A stretch of DNA of 64,000 nucleotides from JBEBVQ01 sp964527735 (GTDB taxonomy: Bacteria; Bacteroidota; Bacteroidia; Chitinophagales; Chitinophagaceae), in the NCBI GenBank assembly GCA_964527735.1, contig CAZGPG010000002.1, positions 1 through 64,000 on the forward strand, read 5' to 3'. The translations under genes and the position numbers were made by a program. Of this stretch, positions 49,431 through 58,204 are shown piece by piece (position 1 is the first letter of the stretch; the number at the start of each line of letters is the position of its first letter). The notes under the pieces were generated by a model, which saw only the letters and a program-made list of their open reading frames with translations, did not search any database and was not told where the DNA came from.

Positions 49431-50492
49431 TTATTCTCCTGCTTTTTCCAAAGTAAAACCAAAAGACGAGCCGACGCCGGGCTTGCTGCGCACGGTAATA
49501 GTTCCTCCATGCGCTTCGATAATATGCTTGACGATAGCCAGGCCAAGCCCTGTGCCGCCCATGTTGCTGTTACGGCTGCGGCTGCGGTCAATACGGTAAA
49601 AACGCTCGAACACACGGGGCAGATGTTCTTCCGCAATACCCGGCCCGTCATCAGAGATCTCTATATACACATGCCGGTCATCCATCTCGTAGCAACCGGC
49701 TGTAATCGTGCCGGAAGCAGTGCCATGCTTCATGGCATTTTCAATCAGGTTCACCAATACCTGCCGTATCTTGAGCTTGTCTGCATATACATGCAAGGGT
49801 GATTCCGTACCTTTTTTAAGCTCGAATCGGGGATGTTCTTCTTTGGTATGGAGCGACAGCTCCTCATATACCTCACGGATAAGTTCCTGAATGGAAAAGG
49901 TTTCCTGGACAATCGGTATCTGACCGGATTCGAGCTTTGATATCTGGTTCAGGTCGTCTACCAGTTGTACCAGGCGCTCGATACTGCGTGCGGTATTTGT
50001 CAGAAACTTTCTGTTCACCGCAGGGTCTTCAAGTGCGCCCTCCAGCAGTGTTTCCACATATCCCTGTATTGTAAAGATCGGCGTACGCAGCTCATGGGCA
50101 AGGTTGCTCAGAAATTCTTTCCGGAATTGCTCGTTCTTCTGGAGCATATCTATCTCATCCCCTTTCCGCATGGCCCATTGCTGCACATCATGGCTCACTT
50201 CTTCAATGGATTTGCGGGGAAGGATATTATCGTAGAAAAACTCTTCCTTTTTAGTGGCTTTGGTCTGATAGATAAATTTAAAGATGAGCTTTATCTTCCG
50301 GTAAATAAACCGCTGCAGTGTGTAGTAATAAAGCGCATAAACAATGACGAACGATACCCCGAAGACAATAACCGCCACCTGCCACTGCGGACGCCATATA
50401 AGGCTCAGCAGCGCATTCACCGAGGCAATAATCCCGGCGCTGATAAAAGACAGTAACCTGGGAGAGATGTTTTTGGTTTCGAGGAATGACAT
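49431..50492 (-). CDS. Sensor histidine kinase (PhoR-like)
   Basis: The 353-residue protein has two N-terminal helices (LLSFISAGIIASVNALLSLI, VAVIVFGVSFVIVYALYYY), a short linker without PAS domain, a HisKA block EFLSNLAHELRTPIFTIQGY with the phospho-acceptor His, and an ATPase with N box NLIENAMKHG, G1 DDGPGI and G2 GGTGLGLAIVKHI. It overlaps neither the response regulator nor its spacing (10 nt after its stop), so they form a two-component pair. Its signal is unknown; phosphate has been suggested for homologues. Confidence 0.92.
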   Translation of the reverse strand: MSFLETKNISPRLLSFISAGIIASVNALLSLIWRPQWQVAVIVFGVSFVIVYALYYYTLQRFIYRKIKLIFKFIYQTKATKKEEFFYDNILPRKSIEEVSHDVQQWAMRKGDEIDMLQKNEQFRKEFLSNLAHELRTPIFTIQGYVETLLEGALEDPAVNRKFLTNTARSIERLVQLVDDLNQISKLESGQIPIVQETFSIQELIREVYEELSLHTKEEHPRFELKKGTESPLHVYADKLKIRQVLVNLIENAMKHGTASGTITAGCYEMDDRHVYIEISDDGPGIAEEHLPRVFERFYRIDRSRSRNSNMGGTGLGLAIVKHIIEAHGGTITVRSKPGVGSSFGFTLEKAGE

Positions 50493-50502
50493 AAACTTAA
50501 AG

Positions 50503-51189
50503 TTACGACATTTCAAACTTATAACCTACACCTTTAACAGTTGTTATGAGATCAAGACCGGTCTTCTGGCGAACTTTACGTACATGTACATCTATAGTAC
50601 GATCGCCCACTATCACATCCGTCCCCCATACCCGCTGCAGAATTTCATTCCGGAGAAATACGCGCCCGGGCTTTGAAGCAAGGAGGAGGAGCAGTTCAAA
50701 TTCCTTTCGTGCCAGTACGATCTCCGCACCTTTATAAATGACGGTAAACTTAGTCTTGTTGATCTCCAGATCTCCGAAAGTCAGTTTCTGCTCCGCTTCT
50801 TCCTCCTTCCGGACACGTCTGAGCGCCGCGTCTATACGTGTAGCCAGCAATTCGGGTTTGATCGGTTTTGCGATATAATCATCCGCACCGGTTTTCAATC
50901 CTTCTATCTCGGATTTTTCATCGGTATCGGCAGTGAGGAAAATGATAGCGGCATTTTCAAAATCGGGCATTTGCCGAAGTTCGCGTAAGGTTTCAATACC
51001 GTCTTTATGCGGCATCATCTTATCGAGGAGAATGAGGTCGGGAAGGAATTCCTTTGCTTTACGTATCGCTTCCACGCCGTCTTTAGCAGTATCAACAAGA
51101 TATCCCTTGTTTTTCAGATTATAGCTGATGAACGCAACAATATCCGGTTCGTCATCAACAATCAGTATCTTACCGGGTAATGGTTCCAT
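50503..51189 (-). CDS. OmpR-family response regulator
   Basis: The 228-residue protein has a receiver domain (KILIVDDEPDIVAFI, phospho-Asp in LPDLILLDKMMPHKDG, TADTDEKSEIEGL) and an OmpR/PhoB winged helix (LARKEFELLLLLASKPG, QRVWGTDVIVGDRTIDVHVRKVRQK). It is a DNA-binding partner of the kinase encoded next. Start 51189 (MEPLPGKIL) is preferred. A promoter -7 element is at 51201-51208. Confidence 0.94.
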   Translation of the reverse strand: MEPLPGKILIVDDEPDIVAFISYNLKNKGYLVDTAKDGVEAIRKAKEFLPDLILLDKMMPHKDGIETLRELRQMPDFENAAIIFLTADTDEKSEIEGLKTGADDYIAKPIKPELLATRIDAALRRVRKEEEAEQKLTFGDLEINKTKFTVIYKGAEIVLARKEFELLLLLASKPGRVFLRNEILQRVWGTDVIVGDRTIDVHVRKVRQKTGLDLITTVKGVGYKFEMS

Positions 51190-51200
51190 AAGTATAGCTG

Positions 51201-51208
51201 CAAAAATA
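51201..51208 (-). promoter_or_regulatory. -7 promoter element of the response regulator gene
   Basis: Minus-strand TATTTTTG, a perfect match, 11 nt before the start. Confidence 0.6.
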
Positions 51209-51363
51209 CATCTACCTGCATTCAATACTGCATGTAAAAGATTATCTTATTGTTAAGAGTGAAAACGTGACGTCAGAACCCGGATGAATACAATGTTTCC
51301 CCCTTATGTATACCGGATTCTGTACGCCACGTCGGCACAGATTATTTTGCGGGCAGTTTTCCC

Positions 51364-52332
51364 TTACTTTAATACCACATTACCGGTACCGATCAGGTAT
51401 CCTTCATTATAAATACCAATGTTGTAGGAACCTTTCTGGTAATCGCTTTCCTGGCGCCAGTCTACAGTCACGTCTTTTACAGGCCTCCCTTTCACAAGGC
51501 TTACTTCTTTCAGCAGCGTATAGTTCAGCGTGTTGCCGTCAGCATCTGTTGTAATCCCCGATCCATATGCCGCATTGCTTAACAGCTTTCCGTCAGGCCC
51601 GGAGATACGCAGATAAAGCTCTTTGTCGCCATCTTCAGCCAGCCTGTTTTCATTGATATCAAAATATATCCGGAATACATCCACACGTTTGGCCTTGCCT
51701 GTTTCTTTCTCCTTTCCACTGCGGCGTACATCAATCGGCAGCATCCTGATGTTCGATGCATGGAGTACCGAACCCAACCTTTTGATTGTAGCAGTTTCCG
51801 ATACAATACTGTCACGTTCACGGCTGAGGCTGGTATTGGCTTCGCTCAGGGTCAGGTTTTCACCTTCCAGTTCAGCGATCCGCTCTTCATACGTTCTCGC
51901 TTTCGTATTCAGCTCACCTATCAGTACGCGTGCGCGGCGGAGGTCTTCGGCTGTCGCATTCCGTTTGGCCATGATCGAGCGCAACTCTTTTTTCATCCGC
52001 TCGATCTCTCCGTCTTTATCACTTATTTCATTGTTCAAAGCGGTATTCTTGGATACCAGATCATCGAGGCGGGCAAGAGCTGCTTTATAGTCATTTTCTA
52101 CTGCAAGGCGGGCAGAATCTGCAATAGCAGTTTCCGTTTCAGCGATCATCGTACGCTCTGTAAGGGTATTCCTGTTTAGGAAAAGATAAATATTCGTGCC
52201 CAATAATACAGCGATAATCACGAGATAGATCCATGTATTATTACGTTTTGAAGCGTAAGTCTGACCGGGATTCCTTTCAGGTTCCGGCTGCGGGACAGGG
52301 TTGTGCCCGGATTGGTTTATTTCCTGGTTCAT
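51364..52332 (-). CDS. Membrane-anchored coiled-coil protein
   Basis: The 322-residue protein has a hydrophilic head with prolines, one helix (about 32-48: WIYLVIIAVLLGTNIYLFL), a long coiled coil (about 75-170: DYKAALARLDDLVSKNTALN, KDGEIERMKKELRSIMAKRN, ELEGENLTLSEANTSLSRER) and a beta-rich C-terminal domain (RVDVFRIYFDINENRLAEDG, GSYNIGIYNEGYLIG). It should be anchored in the inner membrane with the domain in the periplasm. I do not recognise a family with known function. Promoter element at 52358-52365. Confidence 0.7.
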   Translation of the reverse strand: MNQEINQSGHNPVPQPEPERNPGQTYASKRNNTWIYLVIIAVLLGTNIYLFLNRNTLTERTMIAETETAIADSARLAVENDYKAALARLDDLVSKNTALNNEISDKDGEIERMKKELRSIMAKRNATAEDLRRARVLIGELNTKARTYEERIAELEGENLTLSEANTSLSRERDSIVSETATIKRLGSVLHASNIRMLPIDVRRSGKEKETGKAKRVDVFRIYFDINENRLAEDGDKELYLRISGPDGKLLSNAAYGSGITTDADGNTLNYTLLKEVSLVKGRPVKDVTVDWRQESDYQKGSYNIGIYNEGYLIGTGNVVLK

Positions 52333-52357
52333 AATTTGAGGTTTTTGTTCCTGATTA

Positions 52358-52365
52358 CAAATATA
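52358..52365 (-). promoter_or_regulatory. -7 promoter element of the coiled-coil protein gene
   Basis: Minus-strand TATATTTG, a perfect match, 25 nt before the start. Confidence 0.6.
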
Positions 52366-52651
52366 AATCTACTTATTAAGCGAATGTAATAATCAGGCCA
52401 TCTTATTTTTACATAGCGGCCGGCCGGTCTGTGGAGGAAAATGCACATTCTGCCGGTCCTTCGATTCAGAAACAACGCATGGTTCCCTCAAAAAGGATAG
52501 AAGTTCCGGCAATTCCCGTTCACATTTAAAAGGAAAAAACCGGTATCTTGGCAGCGTTAGCAGCGGGGATTTTTTTTCCCAATACGTGGGACGGGGAGCA
52601 CGCTAATTATATGTTAATTCTTGGGGAAATCCCGGGTCGGACTTTGAAAAT
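52366..52651. other. Intergenic stretch before holA
   Basis: No gene is seen. It includes a GGGGA-T7-CCC segment (near 52566-52581) and G-rich words, but no convincing RNA fold or promoter for holA. Confidence 0.4.
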
Positions 52652-53671
52652 ATGACAGCAGATTACAAAAAACTGATACAATCGTTACGGCAAAAAACCT
52701 ATGCTCCGGTATACCTGATAGACGGAGAGGAGCCATATTATATAGATAAGATCACAAGCTGGTTTGAGACTTCAGTGCTGCAACCAGGCGAACGCGACTT
52801 CAACCTGATCACTTTATATGGCAAGGAAACAAGCTGGGCGGATGTGATAAATGCCTGCCGCCGGTTCCCGATGTTTGCGGAGCGGCAGGTAGTGATACTA
52901 AAGGAAGCCAACCAACTGGCGGAATTCGGGAATCTGGCAGGATACCTGGAAAATCCCTCCCCTACAACCATTCTCGTTATTGAGCACCGGTTTAAAAAAG
53001 CAGATGCCCGCGGAAAAGTTGTTAAGCTGGTCAAGGAAAAAGGCATTCATTTTACATCAGACAAGATACGCGATGAGCAGGTCCCAGGCTGGATCCAGGC
53101 ATATGGTACGGAAACGGGGATCAAGATAGGAGTACGGGAATCGGAGCTGCTGGCGGGGCATCTGGGAAGCGATCTCCAGAAGATCGTCAATGAGATTGAA
53201 AAAGCACGGATCAATGTGCCGGAAGGAGCTGAGCTTACTGCTGCGCTGATTGAGCGGTATATCGGTATCAGCCGCGACTACAATATTTTTGAGTTTGCGG
53301 AAGTGCTTACCAATGGCAATAAAGAAAGGCTCTACCCCATGCTGGCATATTTTACTGCACATACCAAGGCGGTGCCGATGGTGCTTGTGATCGGTTCTTT
53401 ATACACACATTTCAACAGGTTGTACCGTGCGCATTTCATCCAGGGGAAATCTGATAAAGACGCCGCCGCTGCATTGGGCACTTATCCATCACGGGTAAGA
53501 GAGATCGTGTCTGCCGCAAAGCGGCTCTCCCTCGCCCGGATCGAGTATTGCCTGTTGCTCCTGGGGCAATACAGCGCTTATGCCGTTGGCATCAGCAGCG
53601 ACCGGGATGACGCAGCGTTGCTGAAAGAGGTGGTGGGTAAGATGGACATAGCGTTACATGACGCCATGTAG
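52652..53671 (+). CDS. holA: DNA polymerase III subunit delta
   Basis: The 339-residue protein is HolA, the clamp-loader delta subunit. Seen: PVYLIDGEEPYYIDKI, ERDFNLITLYGKETSWADVINACRRFPMFAERQVVILKEA (quoted in part as FPMFAERQVVIL), GSDLQKIVNEIEKA and the C-terminal helical domain (YPSRVREIVSAAKRLSLARI). The length is normal. The TAG stop codon lies within a 60-bp palindrome that also contains the stop of glyS. Confidence 0.93.
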   Translation: MTADYKKLIQSLRQKTYAPVYLIDGEEPYYIDKITSWFETSVLQPGERDFNLITLYGKETSWADVINACRRFPMFAERQVVILKEANQLAEFGNLAGYLENPSPTTILVIEHRFKKADARGKVVKLVKEKGIHFTSDKIRDEQVPGWIQAYGTETGIKIGVRESELLAGHLGSDLQKIVNEIEKARINVPEGAELTAALIERYIGISRDYNIFEFAEVLTNGNKERLYPMLAYFTAHTKAVPMVLVIGSLYTHFNRLYRAHFIQGKSDKDAAAALGTYPSRVREIVSAAKRLSLARIEYCLLLLGQYSAYAVGISSDRDDAALLKEVVGKMDIALHDAM

Positions 53672-53726
53672 AGACGTATTTTGTAGAGACGTAGCATGCT
53701 ACGTCTCTACAAAATACGTCTCTACA
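53667..53726. repeat. 60-bp perfect palindrome (double GTAGAGACGTA element, copy 5)
   Basis: A perfect inverted repeat centred between 53696 and 53697. Each arm holds two direct copies of TGTAGAGACGTA. It lies between the convergent genes holA and glyS and contains both of their TAG stop codons (53669-53671 and, on the minus strand, 53724-53722). It can also act as a bidirectional terminator. Confidence 0.88.
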
Positions 53727-55170
53727 AATGTTCCAACACCAGCTGTTTTACACGGTCGAGCGGAATACGCTCCTGCTGCATACTGTCGCGGTAACGTATC
53801 GTCACCGTATTATCCTCTTTGGTCTGGTGATCGATCGTCACGCAAAACGGTGTGCCGATCGCATCCATACGACGATAACGCTTACCAATCGTGTCTTTCT
53901 CTTCATAAAAACAACGAAAATGCGGGCGGCATTCGTCCATCAGCCGGCGGGCGATCTCGGGCAGCCCATCCTTTTTGACCAGCGGCAATACCGCAAGTTT
54001 CACCGGCGCCAGGAATGCCGGGAATTTCAATACCACACGGCTGTCTTTCCGTTCTTCCGTACTCAGATCCTGTTCTTCATAGGCTTCGCTTAACAGCATG
54101 AGAACGGTGCGGTCAAGCCCTATCGATGTCTCTACCACATAAGGGATATAATTTCCGTAAGGCTTGCCATTTTCATCCAGATCATTATCAAAATACTGCA
54201 GCTTCTTTTTGCTGTATTGCTGATGATTCTTCAGGTCAAAATCCGTGCGGCTGTGTATGCCTTCCACTTCTTTAAAACCCATCGGGAAATCATACTCTAT
54301 ATCACAGGCCGCATCGGCATAATGCGCCAGCTTCACATGGTCGTGAAAGCGATAATGCGCAGCGGGAATGCCGAGACTAAGATGCCATTTCATACGGGCC
54401 TCCTTCCAGTAAGCATACCATTCCTGCTGCGTACCGGGACGCACGAAAAACTGCATCTCCATCTGCTCAAACTCACGCATCCGGAAGATAAAGCCCCGGG
54501 CAACGATCTCGTTACGAAAAGCCTTACCCGTCTGTGCAATACCGAAGGGTATTTTCATCCGCCCGGTCTTTTGCACGTTCAGAAAGTTGACAAAGATCCC
54601 CTGCGCCGTTTCTGGGCGGAGATACACTTTGTTGTCCTCGTCATTGTCTGCAGCCACTGCGCCAAACTCTGTAGCAAACATGAGGTTAAACTGGCGGACA
54701 TCCGTCCAGTTGGCCGTTCCGCTGACGGGACATACGATCTTATATTCTTCAATTAATGCCCTTAATCCTGTAAAATCATCTGCCGCCAGCAACTGTTCCA
54801 TTTTTGCAAGCAATGCATCGCCTCGTTCTTTATCCAGGGTTTCTGCAAGCCCTTCAATCAGATGATCCACACGATAACGCTTCTTGCTGTCGCGGTTGTC
54901 GATCATCGGGTCGGAGAAATTATCCACATGCCCGCTGGCCTTCCAGGTAGTCGGGTGCATAAAGATCGCAGCATCGATACCTACGATATTGTCGTGCATC
55001 TGCGTCATGCTGCGCCACCAGTACTCACGGATGTTACGTTTCAGTTCTACGCCATGCTGTCCGTAATCATAAACCGCGCTAAGCCCGTCGTATATTTCAC
55101 TGGATTGAAAAACAAATCCATATTCTTTACAGTGCGCTATGATTGCCTGCAGTTTGTTGTCGTTTGCCAT
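53722..55170 (-). CDS. glyS: Glycine-tRNA ligase (single-chain, GlyS/GlyQS type)
   Basis: The 482-residue class II synthetase has YDYGQHGVELKRNIREYWW, motif 2 FLRPETAQGIFVNF-like YLRPETAQGIFVNFLNV, RNEIVARGFIFRMREFEQ and motif 3 ETSIGLDRTVLMLL. The C-terminal anticodon-binding domain follows (LAPVKLAVLPLVKKDG). It is the alpha2-type enzyme as in archaea, eukaryotes and Bacteroidota. Promoter -7 element at 55179-55186. Its stop lies in the 60-bp palindrome. Confidence 0.97.
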   Translation of the reverse strand: MANDNKLQAIIAHCKEYGFVFQSSEIYDGLSAVYDYGQHGVELKRNIREYWWRSMTQMHDNIVGIDAAIFMHPTTWKASGHVDNFSDPMIDNRDSKKRYRVDHLIEGLAETLDKERGDALLAKMEQLLAADDFTGLRALIEEYKIVCPVSGTANWTDVRQFNLMFATEFGAVAADNDEDNKVYLRPETAQGIFVNFLNVQKTGRMKIPFGIAQTGKAFRNEIVARGFIFRMREFEQMEMQFFVRPGTQQEWYAYWKEARMKWHLSLGIPAAHYRFHDHVKLAHYADAACDIEYDFPMGFKEVEGIHSRTDFDLKNHQQYSKKKLQYFDNDLDENGKPYGNYIPYVVETSIGLDRTVLMLLSEAYEEQDLSTEERKDSRVVLKFPAFLAPVKLAVLPLVKKDGLPEIARRLMDECRPHFRCFYEEKDTIGKRYRRMDAIGTPFCVTIDHQTKEDNTVTIRYRDSMQQERIPLDRVKQLVLEHL

Positions 55171-55178
55171 AATCGGAG

Positions 55179-55186
55179 CAAAGGTA
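55179..55186 (-). promoter_or_regulatory. -7 promoter element of glyS
   Basis: Minus-strand TACCTTTG, a perfect match, 8 nt before the start. Confidence 0.6.
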
Positions 55187-55231
55187 TGAGAATGCGGGGA
55201 ATGTGGAAATCCGTCTAAGCCAGACCTTATT

Positions 55232-56638
55232 TTATATACTGTTCAGAAACAATTGCGGGGCTACACCCAGCAGAATGATCAACACACAGGTCAGCACAAG
55301 CAGCGCTTTATCGCCGCTGCTTACGGGCGCAAGCAGCTCAGGTTCGCCGGTTTTGAAATACATGGCCGTAATGACCCTGAAATAATAATACACGCTGACA
55401 GCAGCCATCAGCAAGGCAAAGATCACGAGCCAGAATAGCTGTCCCTGTAACACAGCAGCCTGCAGCACATAATATTTGGCAATAAAACCACCGGTAAGCG
55501 GAATGCCTGCCAGGGATAGCATGAATATCGTTGTTACGAATGCCAGGAGCGGCTCCTTCCGTGCAAGACCATTAAAGCCGTCATAGGTATAATCCTTCAG
55601 CTTCATCAGCACGGCAAATACACCGATGGTCGCAAGGCTGTATGCCACTGCGTATATAATAATGCCCTCAGAGGCAATCGCATTATTGGACAATACGGCA
55701 AACAGCATAAACCCTGCCTGTGCAATGGAAGAATACGCCAGCATTCGCTTAACGCTTTGCTGAAATACCGCTGTAAGGTTGCCTACCAGAAGCGTAGCTG
55801 CTGTAATAATTGCCAGAATGATCATCCAGTGCTCATTCAGACTGCCGAATGTATGCTGGAACAGGCGGATAAAGGCAAAGAAGATGGCAACTTTTACAAT
55901 AGTGGCCATATATGCAGTAAAGGGAGTAGGCGCTCCGTCATAGACATCCGGCGTCCACATATGCATCGGCACAGCCGAAACCTTAAAGGCAAAAGCAAGC
56001 ATGATAAACAGAATACCCGTCACCGTAAGGGCGCTGGCCGAGCTGGCGTGACTCAGATAAGCGGCAAGAGAAGGCACATTAAAGTCGGCTGCCAGCGTAA
56101 CAAAAGTGCCGGTTCCGCCATATACAAGCACAATGCCCATCAGCATAATACCGGTAGAAAAGGCGCCCATTAAAAAATACTTCAGTGCAGCCTCACTGCT
56201 TTTGAGGCTTTTCCGGTCGCTGCCGGCCAATATATACTGGGGTATGGAAAGTATCTCAATACCGAGAAAAAGCACCAGCAGACTGCTATAAGCGGAAAGA
56301 AGATATACACCCACCAGGATGAAAAATATGAGGGCAATATATTCGGCTACATAGCTGCCGACTCTTTGTATTTCTTTACGTACAAGCAACAGATACAGTA
56401 GGGTACAGCCCGTCATAAGCATATTAAACCACAACCCGTCGCGACCGATCAGCAGCATATCATGGAACATGGGCAGCACACTGCCCTTCGGGGTACAAGC
56501 AAGATCCCATATATTGACGCCAAACAGGATGCCCATCAGGATCGTAGCCAATACTACGGTAGGCTTCTTTTCTTTCACCAGAACGCTTACAAACATCATG
56601 ATGATACCTGCTATTGCTGCCGCTATGATTGCCTTCAT
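55232..56638 (-). CDS. nuoN: NADH-quinone oxidoreductase subunit N
   Basis: The 468-residue antiporter-like subunit has ~14 helices. Seen: ILSIPQYILAGSDRKSLKSSEAALKYFLMGAFSTG (quoted in part as SSEAALKYFLMGAFSTG), MHMWTPDVYDGAPTPFTAY, MLAYSSIAQAGFML and IPLTGGFIAKYYVL. It is the last gene of the nuo operon in the window and pumps protons as part of complex I in the inner membrane. Confidence 0.95.
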   Translation of the reverse strand: MKAIIAAAIAGIIMMFVSVLVKEKKPTVVLATILMGILFGVNIWDLACTPKGSVLPMFHDMLLIGRDGLWFNMLMTGCTLLYLLLVRKEIQRVGSYVAEYIALIFFILVGVYLLSAYSSLLVLFLGIEILSIPQYILAGSDRKSLKSSEAALKYFLMGAFSTGIMLMGIVLVYGGTGTFVTLAADFNVPSLAAYLSHASSASALTVTGILFIMLAFAFKVSAVPMHMWTPDVYDGAPTPFTAYMATIVKVAIFFAFIRLFQHTFGSLNEHWMIILAIITAATLLVGNLTAVFQQSVKRMLAYSSIAQAGFMLFAVLSNNAIASEGIIIYAVAYSLATIGVFAVLMKLKDYTYDGFNGLARKEPLLAFVTTIFMLSLAGIPLTGGFIAKYYVLQAAVLQGQLFWLVIFALLMAAVSVYYYFRVITAMYFKTGEPELLAPVSSGDKALLVLTCVLIILLGVAPQLFLNSI

Positions 56639-56698
56639 AATTCAGTACCGGAAATACTGCCGGTTTTTAAATAGTTTTTGTTCCGTTTACAAATCCAC

Positions 56699-58147
56699 TC
56701 AGGGCATTAGTGTAGCCGCAAAGCCGGAAGTAGCTTCCAGCAGCGGTTTCGGGAATACCCCCAGGAAGAGGACCAGGCCGATGATCACAGCCAGCCCTAT
56801 ATATTCATTTGTCGTCAGGTCGCCCTGTATTTTTTGTTCTGCAAGATTGCCGTAGGCTACGCGCTGCACCATATTCAGCGTATATACAGCACCCAGGATA
56901 ATACCGATACCGGCAATGACCATATAGATTGCGTGATAAGTATGCGCACTCTGGAAAATACCGGTGAACAGCATAAACTCACCGATAAATCCATTGGTGA
57001 GGGGTAAACCGATATTGGCAAATGCGATGATCACCAGAGCTATGGCCATACGCGGCGCCGCAGTGGCCATCCCACCGAGCTTTGCCATGTCGCGTGTTCC
57101 CCAACGGTTTTCGATCATGGAAACGATCAGCCACATGCCTGTAATATTAACACCGTGATTGAACATTTGTACCAGGATACCATGCACACCTGCTTCTGAA
57201 CGGGCGAAAGCAGCAGCACACATCAACCCCATATGCGCTATGGAAGAGTATGCTACCAGACGCCTCAGATCTGTCTGTATCATTGCAAGGCAGGAAGCAT
57301 AAATGATGCCTGTCAGAGACAGGATCACAATTGTATCCGACCAGAAAGCTACGCCTGCCGGCACTACCGGTATCAGCCAGCGCAGTACTGCATACATACC
57401 CATCTTCACCATCAGCGCACTCAGTACGATCGTTACCGGCATAGGCGACTGCTCGTACGTATCCGGCTGCCAGGTATGGAACGGGAACACAGGCATCTTT
57501 ATGGCAAAGGCAATAAAGATGAGCCAGAAAATAAACTGCTGCTGCGCTTCCGGCAACATCCTGCCCGACTGCACGATCGTCTCCCAGGCAAAGCTGTTGG
57601 CAGCGCCCTGCGATTGCAGGGAAAGATAGATGATCGCTGCCAGCAGCATAAGGCTGCCCGCGAATGTGTACACGAAAAACTTAAAGGTGACCGGTATACG
57701 CCTTTCCCCGCCCCATTGAGAACAGAGAAAATAGACCGGTATCAGCACCAGCTCCCAGGAGAAGTAAAACAACAGGGCATCATGCGCGAGGAATACGCCC
57801 ATAAGACCTGACTGGGCCAGCAGTAATAAACCATAGAATGCATGGGGACGCTCGGTATATTTATTCCAGCCGGAAACAAGGATCACCGGCATAATAATAC
57901 CTGTAAGCAGGCAGAGGATAGCTCCCATACCATCGGCATACAGACTTATCTGTGCACCAAGACCGGGAATCCACGGTACCGACCATGCCAGCGGCTCAGC
58001 GCTGCTGCCGCAACTCAGCAATACAGCCAGCGTAAGGGTGCACAATGAGCTTAACAGCGCCCATATCCGCACAGCATTCCCTTTTAACAGGAACGAAACC
58101 ACTCCGGCAAAAAAAGGAATCAATATAAGAGATACTAACAAGATCAT
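56699..58147 (-). CDS. nuoM: NADH-quinone oxidoreductase subunit M
   Basis: The 482-residue antiporter-like subunit has ~14 helices. Seen: FYFSWELVLIPVYFLCSQWG, FVYTFAGSLMLLAAIIYL, PFHTWQPDTYEQSPMPVTI, LVAYSSIAHMGLMCAAAF and LPLTNGFIGEFMLFTG. ATG at 58147 was chosen over a TTG at 58162. It belongs to the nuo operon between nuoL and nuoN. Confidence 0.95.
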   Translation of the reverse strand: MILLVSLILIPFFAGVVSFLLKGNAVRIWALLSSLCTLTLAVLLSCGSSAEPLAWSVPWIPGLGAQISLYADGMGAILCLLTGIIMPVILVSGWNKYTERPHAFYGLLLLAQSGLMGVFLAHDALLFYFSWELVLIPVYFLCSQWGGERRIPVTFKFFVYTFAGSLMLLAAIIYLSLQSQGAANSFAWETIVQSGRMLPEAQQQFIFWLIFIAFAIKMPVFPFHTWQPDTYEQSPMPVTIVLSALMVKMGMYAVLRWLIPVVPAGVAFWSDTIVILSLTGIIYASCLAMIQTDLRRLVAYSSIAHMGLMCAAAFARSEAGVHGILVQMFNHGVNITGMWLIVSMIENRWGTRDMAKLGGMATAAPRMAIALVIIAFANIGLPLTNGFIGEFMLFTGIFQSAHTYHAIYMVIAGIGIILGAVYTLNMVQRVAYGNLAEQKIQGDLTTNEYIGLAVIIGLVLFLGVFPKPLLEATSGFAATLMP

Positions 58148-58204
58148 AATCAAGTGCGACAAAATGCGGTTAATGCGTTTTTACCATTTTTCAACAGGTT
58201 GCTG

